From Candidatus Polarisedimenticolia bacterium (GTDB lineage Bacteria > Acidobacteriota > Polarisedimenticolia > Gp22-AA2 > AA152), in NCBI GenBank assembly GCA_036004685.1, contig DASYRE010000031.1:186001-250000 (forward strand): DNA of 64,000 nucleotides, read 5' to 3'. The translations under genes were made by a program, and so were the position numbers. This document shows positions 48,953 through 58,596 of the stretch, in pieces; within the stretch, counting starts at the first letter, position 1; the number at the start of each line of letters is the position of its first letter. The notes under the pieces are model-generated. The model did not search any database. It was not told the origin of the DNA and worked only from the letters and a program-made list of their open reading frames with translations.

Positions 48953-51010
48953 ATGTGGCAGCGTGGAAAGATGCCGGAGCGCGTGACGATCCTGATCGGC
49001 GCGCTGGGCCTCGCCTTCGCCGGCGTGCAGCTTCGCCTGATTCAGGTGCAGGTCCTCCAGGCCCCCCGCCTGCGGGCGGTGGCGCGCTCGCAGCAGGAGG
49101 CGGTGATCACGCTCGACCCGAAGCGCGGCCCCATCTACGACCGGAACGGGAAGGAGCTGGCTCTTTCGGTCGACGTCGACTCCGTGTACGCCGATCCTTC
49201 GCAGATCGCGAATCCCACGCTCGCCGCGCGAAACCTCTCGAGAGTCCTGGGCGTGCGGTTCGAAGATCTCCGGGCGAAGCTCAAGAGCGGCAAGCGATTC
49301 GCCTGGGTCCAGCGGAAGATCACGCCGGCGCAGCGCCGCGCCGTGGAAGCGCTGAAGATCAAGGGCATCGGCTTCGTCAAGGAGAGCAAGCGGTACTATC
49401 CGAACGGCCCGCTCGCGGCACACGTCCTCGGATACGCGGGAGTCGACAACCAGGGGCTCGACGGGATCGAGTACTCGCGCGACGCGGACGTGCGGGGAAA
49501 GCCGGGACGCCTCTCCACAATCCGCGACGGCCGGGGCGGAAGGGCGCTCACGACCAACGAGCATCCCCCCACGGCCGGGCGCTCAGTCGTCCTGTCGCTG
49601 GACCTGGTGGTCCAGCACCTGGCCGAGAAGGAGCTCGAGGCCGCGGTCGCCGAGCACCAGGCCCGCGGCGGAACCGCCATCGTGCTCCGCCCCGACACCG
49701 GCGAGATCCTGGCGCTCGCGAACCGTCCCACCTTCGACCCGAACGTCTATTCCGAATACTCGGACGAGTCGAGGCGCAACCGTGCGATCGGGGCGATCTA
49801 CGAGCCGGGGTCCACGTTCAAGGTCGTGACCGCGGGGGCGGCGCTGGAGGAGAAGAAGGTCACTCCGGCCACGGTCCTTTATTGCGAGCACGGCGCCATC
49901 CAGATCGGCAAGTTCACGATCAAGGAGGACCGCCTTCCCTTCGACTATCTCACGGTCGAGCAGATCGTCGAAAAATCGAGCAATGTCGGAGCGATCAAGC
50001 TGGCGCTGATGATGCCCCCCTCGGTCTTCTACCGCCATCTCACCGATTTCGGCTTCGGGGAATCGACCGGCATCGACCTTCCCGGAGAGACGCGGGGCCT
50101 GCTGCGCCCCCCCGAGAGCTGGTCGGGACTGTCGCAGGCGTCCCTCGCGATCGGCCAGGAAGTCGGGGTCACGCCGCTCCAATCGGTCACGGCGGTCTCG
50201 GCGGTGGCGAGCGGCGGGATTCTCCGCCGGCCGTGGATCGTCGCCGGCCTGGTGGGCGAGGACGGCGGGATCTCGCGGCCGGCGCGCTCCGCCGATCCGG
50301 GACGGCGCATCATCTCGCCCGCCACGGCGGCGGCCATGACCTCCATCCTGGAGAAGGTAGTCACCGACGGCACCGGCAAAGCCGCGGCGATTCCCGGCTA
50401 CGGCGTGGCGGGCAAGACAGGGACCGCGCAGAAGATCGACGAGACGGGACGTTACAGCCGGGGGAAGTACGTCGCCTCGTTCGTGGGCTTCGTTCCGTCG
50501 CGCGATCCGGCGCTCGCCATCATCGTCGTCGTGGACGAGCCGCACCACGGCTTCCACGGCGGCGAGATCGCCGCGCCCGTCTTCGCCCGGATCGCCCTCC
50601 CCGCCCTCCAATATCTCGGCGTGATGCCCGCCGAAGGAGGCGTGATCCTGAACCGCGGCGCGGAGATTCAAGCCTCGCTGCGGAGCCTGGAGGCGATGCC
50701 TTCCGTGGCCCGCGGGGGTCTCGCCAGGCGCCGCCCGAAGCGCGCCGAGCAGACGGCGCGCTTCCTGCCTCTCGCCGCGCCGGAGCTCGGGGGGCGTGCC
50801 GGCGGCGATTCCGGCAGCGACGAGGTGGCCGAAATGCCGGACCTCTCCGGCATGAGCTTGCGGGAAGCCACCATCCTGCTGGCCCAGATGGGGCTCACAC
50901 CCCATATCAACGGCCGCGGACCGCTGGTAGGAAGCCAGAGTCCCGAACCCGGCGCGGAAGTCCGTTCCGGAGAGGCATGCAGCCTGGCTCTGACGGAGGA
51001 GCGGCCTTGA
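48953..51010 (+). CDS. ftsI: Septal peptidoglycan transpeptidase FtsI (PBP3) with PASTA tail
   Basis: A 685-residue class B penicillin-binding protein. One membrane anchor (residues ~10-30), a pedestal domain with RGPIYDRNGKELA, then the transpeptidase: nucleophile Ser287 in EPGSTFKVVT, SSN at 342-344 and KTG at 488-490. Residues ~617-682 form a PASTA domain (AEMPDLSGMSLREATILLAQMGL) after a basic linker. It cross-links septal wall and partners FtsW. The stop overlaps the TTG start of murE. Confidence 0.96.
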   Translation: MWQRGKMPERVTILIGALGLAFAGVQLRLIQVQVLQAPRLRAVARSQQEAVITLDPKRGPIYDRNGKELALSVDVDSVYADPSQIANPTLAARNLSRVLGVRFEDLRAKLKSGKRFAWVQRKITPAQRRAVEALKIKGIGFVKESKRYYPNGPLAAHVLGYAGVDNQGLDGIEYSRDADVRGKPGRLSTIRDGRGGRALTTNEHPPTAGRSVVLSLDLVVQHLAEKELEAAVAEHQARGGTAIVLRPDTGEILALANRPTFDPNVYSEYSDESRRNRAIGAIYEPGSTFKVVTAGAALEEKKVTPATVLYCEHGAIQIGKFTIKEDRLPFDYLTVEQIVEKSSNVGAIKLALMMPPSVFYRHLTDFGFGESTGIDLPGETRGLLRPPESWSGLSQASLAIGQEVGVTPLQSVTAVSAVASGGILRRPWIVAGLVGEDGGISRPARSADPGRRIISPATAAAMTSILEKVVTDGTGKAAAIPGYGVAGKTGTAQKIDETGRYSRGKYVASFVGFVPSRDPALAIIVVVDEPHHGFHGGEIAAPVFARIALPALQYLGVMPAEGGVILNRGAEIQASLRSLEAMPSVARGGLARRRPKRAEQTARFLPLAAPELGGRAGGDSGSDEVAEMPDLSGMSLREATILLAQMGLTPHINGRGPLVGSQSPEPGAEVRSGEACSLALTEERP

Positions 51011-52500
51011 TTCTCTCCCGCATCCTGGAAGACGTGGCGGTGGACCGCATTACCGGCCCCGCCGACCCGACCGTCCTCGGACTCGCCTACGACTCGAGGA
51101 AAGTGGAGGAGGGGTATCTTTTCGCCGCCATCGCGGGGGAGGTCCGGGACGGCAGTCAGTTCATCCCCGAAGCGGTGCAGCGCGGCGCGTGCGCGATCCT
51201 CTCCAGCCGTCCCGCGCCGGATCCTCCCCCGGTCACCTGGGTGCGCGTCCCGGACGACCGCGAGGCGCTGGCGATCGCGGCGCGCAACTACTATTCGCGC
51301 CCCGACGAGCGAACGGGGGTGATCGGCGTCACCGGAACCAACGGGAAGACCACGGTGGTCCATCTGGTGGAGTCGATCCTCAAGGCCGCCGGAGAGAAAG
51401 TATGCGCGCTGGGGACGCTCGCCTATCGAATCGGGAGCGAGGAGATGCGCGCGGAGCGCACGACTCCCGAATCGGTCGACCTGTGCCGCATCCTGGATCG
51501 GGCCGCGAGCGAAGGATGCCGCCACGCCGTGATGGAAGTCTCCTCGCACTCCCTCGCGCTCAAGCGCGTCGCCGGCCTGCGCTTCGCCGCCGCGGTCTTC
51601 ACGAACCTGACCCGGGATCATCTCGACTTCCACGGCGACATGGAGCATTACCGGGAAGCCAAGTCGATGCTTTTCCGCGACCTGCCGGAAGGGCACCCCG
51701 CGGTGGTGAACGCCGACGATCCGGCCGCCTCGCACTTCCTGTCGCTCACGCGCGGCCGGCCGGTCACCTACGGATTCGGGGAAGGCGCCGACGTGCGGAT
51801 CGAATCCTTCCAGCCGGACTGGAAGGGGATCCAGATGACGCTGAGCGTGGCGGGCGCGGCGCTGCCGCTGAGAAGCCGTCTTTTCGGCCGCCCGAACGCG
51901 AGCAACATCGCGGCCGCCGTCGCCGCGACCACGGCGCTCGGCACAAAGCCGGAGCACGCCGCCGCCGGAGTCGCGGCGCTGGCCGGAGTCCCGGGCCGTC
52001 TGGAGAGCGTCGAGGCGGGGCAGCGGTTTTCCGTCTACGTCGACTACGCGCACACTGACGACGCCCTGACCAGCACGCTGAAGACCGTGCGCGAGCTCCG
52101 CCCCCGGCGGCTGATCGTGGTCTTCGGCTGCGGCGGCGATCGCGACCGGACGAAGCGGCCTCTCATGGGGGCGGCCGCGGCGCGGCTCGCCGATCTCGCG
52201 ATCCTCACTTCCGACAATCCGCGCACCGAGGACCCGCTCGCCATCGTGGCGGAGGTCGAGAAGGGAATCCTCAAGGTGACTTCCGATCGAAAGCGCTACC
52301 GGGTCATCCCCGATCGGCGGGAAGCGATTCGGGCGGCGCTCATGGAGGCGGACGGGGGGGACGCGGTCCTGATCGCGGGAAAGGGTCACGAGACGTATCA
52401 GATCCTCCGGGATCGGACCGTTCCCTTCGACGATCGGGAAGTGGCGCGCGAGATTCTCCGGACCCGGGTGCCGGCGAATTCCGGCCATGGCGCGCCTTAG
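51007..52500 (+). CDS. murE: UDP-MurNAc-L-Ala-D-Glu:meso-diaminopimelate ligase
   Basis: A 497-residue Mur ligase adding the third stem residue. The ATP loop is GVTGTNGKTTVV, the carbamylated-Lys region is REAKSMLF and the C-terminal DNPR motif (TSDNPRTEDP) indicates meso-diaminopimelate as substrate. TTG start at 51007, preceded by GGAGGAG and overlapping the ftsI stop (TTGA). It overlaps murF by 14 bases. Confidence 0.96.
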   Translation: MILSRILEDVAVDRITGPADPTVLGLAYDSRKVEEGYLFAAIAGEVRDGSQFIPEAVQRGACAILSSRPAPDPPPVTWVRVPDDREALAIAARNYYSRPDERTGVIGVTGTNGKTTVVHLVESILKAAGEKVCALGTLAYRIGSEEMRAERTTPESVDLCRILDRAASEGCRHAVMEVSSHSLALKRVAGLRFAAAVFTNLTRDHLDFHGDMEHYREAKSMLFRDLPEGHPAVVNADDPAASHFLSLTRGRPVTYGFGEGADVRIESFQPDWKGIQMTLSVAGAALPLRSRLFGRPNASNIAAAVAATTALGTKPEHAAAGVAALAGVPGRLESVEAGQRFSVYVDYAHTDDALTSTLKTVRELRPRRLIVVFGCGGDRDRTKRPLMGAAAARLADLAILTSDNPRTEDPLAIVAEVEKGILKVTSDRKRYRVIPDRREAIRAALMEADGGDAVLIAGKGHETYQILRDRTVPFDDREVAREILRTRVPANSGHGAP

Positions 52501-53881
52501 CCTGGCCGAGGCGGCGCGCGGGACGGAAGGCGTGCTCCTGCGCGGCGATCCGGAGGCGACGGTGGAGTCGTACTCCATCGACACGCGGACGCTGAAGCGC
52601 GGCGACCTGTTCTTCGCCCTGGCGGGGCCGAACCACGACGCCCACCGCTTCGTCCCGGAAGCGCTCGGCAAGGGGGCGGCCGGGGTGGTGATCGCGCGGG
52701 GCCGGGTGACGGACTTCCCCGGCGACGCGGCGATCATCCGGGTGCCGGACACGACCCGAGCCCTCCAGGATCTGGGGCGGTGGATCCGGCACCGCCAGGC
52801 GGTGAAGGTGCTCGGAATCACCGGATCGACGGGCAAGACGACGACCAAGGAAATGACCGCGGCGGTGATGGAAGAGGCGATGCCCACGCTCAAATCACGC
52901 GGGAACCTGAACAACACCTTCGGGCTGCCGCTCTGCCTGCTCGAGATGGAGCCCGGCCACCAGGCCGCGGTTCTCGAGATGGGGATGAGCTATCCGGGCG
53001 AGCTGAAGCTCCTGGCCTCCATCGCCGATCCCGACGTGGGGGTCCTGACGAACGTCTACCCCGTCCACCTCGAGCACTTTCCGTCCCTCGCCGCCATCGC
53101 CGACGCCAAGGGGGAGCTGTTCCGCGGCATGCGCGAGGACGCGACCGCCGTCTACAACGCGGACGACGCCGAGGCGACGCGGGTCGCGCTGCCGTTTCCC
53201 GGCCGGAAGATCGGCTTCGGCTTCACGGAGCGCGCCGAAGTCCGGGCCGCCGAGCTGCGCCACGAGACGCCCGGCTCCACGCGCTTCCGATTGATCGGCG
53301 CGGGCGCCGACCTGGACGTGGAGATCCCCTTTCCGGGGCGCCATCACGTGGCCAACTCGCTGGCCGCCGCGGCGGCGGCCCATGCCGCGGGCGCGGGGCC
53401 CGAGGCGATCCGCCGGGGCCTGGCGCGCACCCGGCCCCTGCCAATGCGCGGCGCGCTGCTGCGGCTTCGCGGGCCGGTGCAGATCCTGGACGAGACCTAC
53501 AACAGCAATCCGAGAGCGATGGAGCGGGCGCTCGAGACGCTCGCCGCCATGCCGGCCTCCCGGAAAATCGTGGCCGCCGGGGACATGCTCGAGCTGGGAA
53601 CCTCGGAGGCCGAGGCCCACCGCGCCCTGGGGGAAAACGTCGCGAAGAGCGGCGCCGCCCTGTTCGTCGCGGTCGGGCCGCTCTCGCGGCTCGCCGCCGA
53701 GAGCGCCCGCGCGGCCGGAGTGCCGGAAGTCCGCCATTTCCACGATTCCGCCGCGGCGGCGGCATGGACGGCCGGCGTCGTGCGGCCGGGGGACCTGATC
53801 CTGGTGAAGGGCTCCCGCGGCATCGCCATGGAGCGCGTCGTCGACGCGCTCCGCACTTCCCTCGGCGCGGAGGAGGACTGA
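52487..53881 (+). CDS. murF: UDP-MurNAc-tripeptide:D-Ala-D-Ala ligase
   Basis: A 464-residue Mur ligase that adds D-Ala-D-Ala to the tripeptide. N-terminal domain with [19 protein letters not shown] loop [34 protein letters not shown] and the C-terminal [13 protein letters not shown] and AGDMLELG. No ddl gene is found in this cluster, so its substrate must come from elsewhere. The stop shares a base with the mraY start (TGATG). Confidence 0.97.
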   Translation: MARLSLAEAARGTEGVLLRGDPEATVESYSIDTRTLKRGDLFFALAGPNHDAHRFVPEALGKGAAGVVIARGRVTDFPGDAAIIRVPDTTRALQDLGRWIRHRQAVKVLGITGSTGKTTTKEMTAAVMEEAMPTLKSRGNLNNTFGLPLCLLEMEPGHQAAVLEMGMSYPGELKLLASIADPDVGVLTNVYPVHLEHFPSLAAIADAKGELFRGMREDATAVYNADDAEATRVALPFPGRKIGFGFTERAEVRAAELRHETPGSTRFRLIGAGADLDVEIPFPGRHHVANSLAAAAAAHAAGAGPEAIRRGLARTRPLPMRGALLRLRGPVQILDETYNSNPRAMERALETLAAMPASRKIVAAGDMLELGTSEAEAHRALGENVAKSGAALFVAVGPLSRLAAESARAAGVPEVRHFHDSAAAAAWTAGVVRPGDLILVKGSRGIAMERVVDALRTSLGAEED

Positions 53882-54966
53882 TGCTCTACCGGCTCCTCTA
53901 CCCGCTGCATGAATACTTCTCGGTCTTCAACGTGTTCCGCTACATCACGTTCCGGTCCGCGCTCGCGACGCTGACGGCTTTACTGATCTCTTTCGGCCTC
54001 GGATCGTGGCTGATCCGCAAGCTGAAGGATCTTCAGATAGGGCAGAACATCAGACCCGAGGGGCCTCAAACCCACCACACCAAGAAAGGCACCCCGACCA
54101 TGGGGGGGCTGCTGATCATTCTCGCGGCCGTGCTCCCCACCCTTCTCTGGGCTGACCTCACCAACCGATACGTGTGGATCGCCGTGGCGTCCACTCTCGC
54201 CTTCGGGGTCATCGGATTCCTCGATGACTACCTCAAGCTGCGAAAGGTGAGGTCCCTCGGGCTGAGCGTTCGAGGCAAGATGGCGGCGCAAATCCTGGTC
54301 GCCGCTCTCATCGGCGTGTACCTGATCCATCTCGCCGAGATCGACATGTTCACGACCCAGTTCTCCTTCCCGTTCTTCAAGCGCTGGATGCCGGATCTGG
54401 GATGGTTCTACGTCCCCTTCATCATGCTGGTCGTCGTCGGATCCGCCAACGCGGTGAACCTCACCGACGGCCTGGACGGGCTGGCGATCGGCAGCGTCCT
54501 GATCGCCTCGGCGACCTTCGCCATCCTGACCTACATCGCGGGCAACGCCGTCGCCGCGACCTATCTGGGCGTGATCAACGTCAAGGGAAGCGGCGAGCTG
54601 ACGGTCTTTTGCGGGGCGCTCGTCGGCGCCTCGCTCGGCTTCCTCTGGTTCAACTGCAACCCCGCGGAGATCTTCATGGGGGACGTCGGCTCGATGGCGC
54701 TCGGAGGCGCCATGGGAACCGTGGCGGTCCTCATCAAGCAGGAGATCCTCCTGGTGTTCGTCGGCGGGCTGTTCGTCCTCGAGGCGGTGTCGGTGATCCT
54801 GCAGGTGATCTCGTTCAAAGCGAGGGGACGCCGGATTTTCCGGATGGCCCCCCTTCACCATCATTTCGAGCTGGCCGGCTGGGCGGAGCCCAAGGTGATC
54901 ATCCGATTCTGGATCCTCGCCATCATCTTCGCCCTGGTCAGCCTTTCGACCCTCAAGCTGCGCTAG
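53881..54966 (+). CDS. mraY: Phospho-MurNAc-pentapeptide translocase
   Basis: A 361-residue membrane enzyme making lipid I from UDP-MurNAc-pentapeptide and undecaprenyl phosphate. About ten helices; signatures [13 protein letters not shown], the Asp pair [33 protein letters not shown] and [21 protein letters not shown]. Starts at the ATG sharing a base with the murF stop. Three hairpins follow before murD. Confidence 0.97.
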   Translation: MLYRLLYPLHEYFSVFNVFRYITFRSALATLTALLISFGLGSWLIRKLKDLQIGQNIRPEGPQTHHTKKGTPTMGGLLIILAAVLPTLLWADLTNRYVWIAVASTLAFGVIGFLDDYLKLRKVRSLGLSVRGKMAAQILVAALIGVYLIHLAEIDMFTTQFSFPFFKRWMPDLGWFYVPFIMLVVVGSANAVNLTDGLDGLAIGSVLIASATFAILTYIAGNAVAATYLGVINVKGSGELTVFCGALVGASLGFLWFNCNPAEIFMGDVGSMALGGAMGTVAVLIKQEILLVFVGGLFVLEAVSVILQVISFKARGRRIFRMAPLHHHFELAGWAEPKVIIRFWILAIIFALVSLSTLKLR

Positions 54967-54970
54967 CGGA

Positions 54971-55018
54971 ACGGCCCCGCGCGGGCCGTCCGGGAGGGCT
55001 CCCGAGTCCCCGCCGGGG
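54971..55018 (+). promoter_or_regulatory. Three consecutive hairpins in the mraY-murD gap
   Basis: ACGGCCC/GGGCCGT (54971-54977 / 54983-54989), CGGGAG/CTCCCG (54991-55004) and CCCC/GGGG (55008-55018) follow in series without a T-run. They lie in one of the few gaps of the cluster and may modulate message stability or murD translation, whose own ribosome site is weak. Confidence 0.45.
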
Positions 55019-55038
55019 ATGAGAGTCGATGAACGAAG

Positions 55039-56418
55039 ATGGAGCGCATATCGGGTCGGCGGTTCGTCGTGGCGGGCGCGGGAGTCAGCGGGCTGGCTCT
55101 GACCCGCTTTCTGCTGGAGCGCGGAGGAGAAGTGACTCTCAGTGACAGCCGGTCGGAAGGGCTCGGCCCGGAGGTCGCGGAGGCCGGGCGGCGCGGGGCC
55201 CGCCTGGAGCTGGGAGGGCACGACGAAGCCCGGTTCGCCGAGGCGGATCAGGTCCTGGTCAGCCCCGGCGTTCCCCTCGGGCTTCCCGCCCTCCGGGCGG
55301 CGCGAGGCGCCGGCGTCCCCGTCTGGGGTGAGATCGAGTTCGCCTCGCGGTTCCTCACCGGGAAGATCCTCGGCATCACGGGAACGAACGGGAAGAGCAC
55401 CACGACGACCCTGACCGCCCGGCTGCTCGTTGAGGGCGGCGTCGACGCCGTGGCGTGCGGCAACCTGGGAACGCCGCTCATCGACCAGGTCGCGGCCGAC
55501 TCGCCCGCGCGCCACTACGTCCTGGAGCTCTCCTCGTTCCAGCTGGAGGGAATCGAGGCCTTCCGGCCCGACTTGGCGGTTCTCCTCAACGTCGCGCCCG
55601 ATCATCAGGACCGCTACGCGAGCCACGCCGACTACCTATCCGCCAAGGCGAGGATCTTCGAGAACCAGCGGGACGGGGACCAGGCCCTGCTGAACCGGGA
55701 CGATCCCGAAGCGAACGCGTTCACGGGAAGGATCGCGGCCCGCACCCGTCATTTCAGCCGCCTGGAGAGCGTCGAAGACGGAGCCTGCGTCGAGTCGGGG
55801 CGGATCGTGCTGCGCGCCGGCGGGCGCTCGCGCGAGGTGATGCCGGCCGGCGAAGTCCCCCTCGTCGGAATCCACAATCTGGAGAACGTGCTCGCTTCCG
55901 TCGCCGCGGCGGGTCTGTGCGGGGTCGAGCCCCGAACGATGGCGGCCACGCTCCGCGAGTTCCGCGGCCTGCCGCATCGCCTCGAGCTCGTCGCGGAGAT
56001 CGAGGGGGTGCGCTATTACAACGACTCCAAGGCGACGAACGTCGCCGCCACCGCCAAGTCGCTGGAGAGCTTCCCCTCCGGCGTCATCCTGATTCTGGGA
56101 GGGAAGGACAAGGGAGGGGACTTCGCCTCGCTCGTCCCCCTGATCCGCGAGCGCGCGGCGGGCGTCGTCTTCATGGGGAAGGCGCGCGACTCGATTCGGG
56201 CCCAAGTGGGAGAGCCGGTCCCTTCCCGCGTCGTGGTCTCCCTCGCGGAGGCGATCGCGGCGGCCCGGGAGATGGCCTCGGCCGGCCAGGTGGTTCTCCT
56301 GGCCCCCGGCTGCGCCTCCTTCGACGCCTACCGGAGCTTCGAGGAGCGGGGCGACGATTTCAAAGACCGGGTGCTCGCCCTCGCCGGGAAGCCGGGGACG
56401 CGGGGAGGGGGGCGCTGA
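55039..56418 (+). CDS. murD: UDP-MurNAc-L-alanine:D-glutamate ligase
   Basis: A 459-residue Mur ligase adding D-Glu. N-terminal Rossmann-like FVVAGAGVSGLALTRFLL, ATP loop GITGTNGKSTTTTL, CGNLGTPL, ELSSFQLEGIE, NVAPDHQDRYAS and the C-terminal YYNDSKATNVAATAKSL and LAPGCASFDAYRSFEERG. A better ribosome site (GGGGATGAGAG) precedes an out-of-frame ATG ten bases upstream (55029), so translation initiation may be tuned. Stop overlaps the ftsW start (TGATG). Confidence 0.97.
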   Translation: MERISGRRFVVAGAGVSGLALTRFLLERGGEVTLSDSRSEGLGPEVAEAGRRGARLELGGHDEARFAEADQVLVSPGVPLGLPALRAARGAGVPVWGEIEFASRFLTGKILGITGTNGKSTTTTLTARLLVEGGVDAVACGNLGTPLIDQVAADSPARHYVLELSSFQLEGIEAFRPDLAVLLNVAPDHQDRYASHADYLSAKARIFENQRDGDQALLNRDDPEANAFTGRIAARTRHFSRLESVEDGACVESGRIVLRAGGRSREVMPAGEVPLVGIHNLENVLASVAAAGLCGVEPRTMAATLREFRGLPHRLELVAEIEGVRYYNDSKATNVAATAKSLESFPSGVILILGGKDKGGDFASLVPLIRERAAGVVFMGKARDSIRAQVGEPVPSRVVVSLAEAIAAAREMASAGQVVLLAPGCASFDAYRSFEERGDDFKDRVLALAGKPGTRGGGR

Positions 56419-57506
56419 TGTCGCGCAAGCTGGCCTTCGATCGGCTCCTCTTCGCGATTCCCGTCGTCCTGTCGCTGCTCGGCATCGTCATGATCTACTC
56501 CGCCTCCGCGGTGCTCTCGATGGAGCGCTACGGGTCGCCCTATCATTATCTCGGCAAGCAGCTGGCGGCGCTCGGGGTGGGATTCGCCCTGATGCTCTGG
56601 GCGATGCACTTCGACTACCGCCGCTTGAAGACGCGGGGATTGATTCTGGGATCCCTGATCGCGGTTTCGGGCCTGCTGATGCTGGCGCTGGTCACTCCTT
56701 CCGGGCCGGTGCGCCGCTGGATCTCCCTGGGACTCTTCTCGTTCCAGCCCTCCGAGCTGGCGAAGCCGGTCCTCGTCCTGTTCCTGGCGGCCTTCCTCGA
56801 CCGGCGGGCCGAGGACATCAACGATTTGCGGCGGACGCTCCTGCCGTGCGCCGTGGTCGTCGGCGGGATCTCGTTCCTCATCTATATGCAGCCCGATCTC
56901 GGCACGGCCGCCTCGATCTGTCTCTGCGCGGCCCTCCTTCTCTATCTCGCCGGATTGAAGACGCGCTACCTGGCCGCGGGCGGCGCCCTGGGCTTCGTGG
57001 GGCTCGTGGTGATGATTTTCCAGGCGAACTACCGCGTCCAGCGGCTGATGACGTTCCTGCATCCTTCGGACGATCCGCTCGGCGCCGGATTCCAGATCCG
57101 CCAGTCGCTGCTCTCCTTCGGCAGCGGCGGGCTCCAGGGGGTCAACCTGGGCGAGGGGCGGCAGAAGCTCTTCTTCCTGCCGGAGCCGCACACCGACTTC
57201 ATCTACGCCGTCATCGGCGAGGAGGTCGGCCTGCTGGGGACTTCCCTGGTTCTCCTGGTGTTCGGCTTCCTGCTCTGGCGGGGAATCCGCGCCGCGCTGC
57301 GCGCGCCGGACCGGTTCGGCTACCTCCTGGGGATGGGGCTGACCCTTTTTTTGGTGGTGCAGGCGACGCTCAACATGGGGATGGTCCTCGGGCTGCTTCC
57401 GACCAAGGGGCTGCCGCTTCCCTTCATTTCGTACGGCGGCTCCTCGGTGATGATCGGACTGCTTTCGGTGGGAGTGATCTTGAACATCTCCCAGCATTCC
57501 AACTGA
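56418..57506 (+). CDS. ftsW: Septal peptidoglycan glycosyltransferase FtsW
   Basis: A 362-residue SEDS-family polymerase with about ten helices. Conserved segments: GIVMIYSASAV near the start, KPVLVLFLAAF, QPDLGTAASI, the extracellular loop FLPEPHTDFIYAVIGEEVG and the C-terminal GLPLPFISYGGSSVM. It polymerises lipid II at the septum with FtsI. Begins one base inside the murD stop; murG follows after one base. Confidence 0.96.
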   Translation: MSRKLAFDRLLFAIPVVLSLLGIVMIYSASAVLSMERYGSPYHYLGKQLAALGVGFALMLWAMHFDYRRLKTRGLILGSLIAVSGLLMLALVTPSGPVRRWISLGLFSFQPSELAKPVLVLFLAAFLDRRAEDINDLRRTLLPCAVVVGGISFLIYMQPDLGTAASICLCAALLLYLAGLKTRYLAAGGALGFVGLVVMIFQANYRVQRLMTFLHPSDDPLGAGFQIRQSLLSFGSGGLQGVNLGEGRQKLFFLPEPHTDFIYAVIGEEVGLLGTSLVLLVFGFLLWRGIRAALRAPDRFGYLLGMGLTLFLVVQATLNMGMVLGLLPTKGLPLPFISYGGSSVMIGLLSVGVILNISQHSN

Positions 57507-57507
57507 G

Positions 57508-58596
57508 GTGGCGGAGCCCGGAGCGCCGGAACGGGTGGTTTTCGCGGGGGGAGGCACGGGGGGCCACATCTATCCGGCGGTGGCGGTGGCCCAGGAGCTT
57601 TCTCGCCGCCGGCGAGGTCTCGTCGTGGTGTTCATCGGCACCGGATCGGCGTTCGAGAAGCGGGTCGTGGAAGGGCACGGCTTCCAGCTCCTGCGCGTGA
57701 GCTCCCGGGGACTTCTGGGACGGAGCCTGTCGGCCCAGATCGCGGCGCTCTTCCAGACCGCGGCGGGGCTGCTCCAATCGATGCGCATCCTCTGGGAGCT
57801 GAAGCCGCGCGTCGTGATCGGCGTGGGGGGATTCGCCTCGGCCCCGGCGGTGGGCGCCGCCATCCTGCAGCGCATCCCCACGATGGTGCAGGAGCAGAAC
57901 TACTCGCCGGGCCTGGCGAACCGTATCCTCGCCCGATGGGTGGATCGCATCGCCGTCTCCTTCGAGGAGACGAAGGAACAGCTGGGAGGCCGCGGCGAGG
58001 TCACGGGCAACCCGGTCCGCACCGAATTCTCGGCGGTGAAGCCCAAGTCGCGGGGAGCGATCTTCGCGCTGCTCGTCTTCGGGGGAAGCCAGGGGGCCCG
58101 GGCCATCAACGAGAAGATGGTGGAAGCGCTCCCGCATCTGGCGCAGCGGAGGCTGGGATTGAGGATCGTCCACATGACCGGCGAGAAGGACCGGCAGGCG
58201 GTGGAGGAGGCCTACCGGAAGCACCGGCTGGAGGCGGAAGTGACCCCCTACCTCGAGCGGATGGCGGACGAATACGCGCGCTGCGATCTGGTGATCTGCC
58301 GCGCGGGCGCGACCACGGTGGCGGAGCTGACCGCCTGCCAGAAGGCCTCGATCCTGATTCCCTTCCCCAGCGCGGCGGGCGACCACCAGCGGCTCAACGC
58401 GGAGAAGCTCGAGAAGGCGGGGGCGGCCGTGGTCCTGCGCGAGTCGGATCTCACGGGGGAGCGGCTGGCGCAGGCGATCGAGTCCCTCGCCGCAAGTCCG
58501 GAGAGGATCACGGCCATGGAGCGTGCGGCCGCGCGGCTGGCCCGCCCCGACGCGGCGGCCCGGGTCGCCGATCTGGTGGAAGAGCTGATGGCATGA
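57508..58596 (+). CDS. murG: UDP-GlcNAc:lipid I N-acetylglucosaminyltransferase
   Basis: A 362-residue GT-B glycosyltransferase that turns lipid I into lipid II at the inner face of the membrane. G-loop 1 [43 protein letters not shown]-loop [12 protein letters not shown] and the donor-binding [11 protein letters not shown] and [10 protein letters not shown] are present. GTG start just after the ftsW stop; overlaps murC by 4 bases (ATGA). Confidence 0.97.
   Translation: MAEPGAPERVVFAGGGTGGHIYPAVAVAQELSRRRRGLVVVFIGTGSAFEKRVVEGHGFQLLRVSSRGLLGRSLSAQIAALFQTAAGLLQSMRILWELKPRVVIGVGGFASAPAVGAAILQRIPTMVQEQNYSPGLANRILARWVDRIAVSFEETKEQLGGRGEVTGNPVRTEFSAVKPKSRGAIFALLVFGGSQGARAINEKMVEALPHLAQRRLGLRIVHMTGEKDRQAVEEAYRKHRLEAEVTPYLERMADEYARCDLVICRAGATTVAELTACQKASILIPFPSAAGDHQRLNAEKLEKAGAAVVLRESDLTGERLAQAIESLAASPERITAMERAAARLARPDAAARVADLVEELMA

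Noticed and set aside
48955-51006. Very long plus-strand frame upstream of and continuous with murE
   Set aside because: It is an Arg/Gly/Pro-rich +2 shadow of ftsI. Only the part from the TTG at 51007 shows Mur ligase sequence, so it is not a giant fusion protein.
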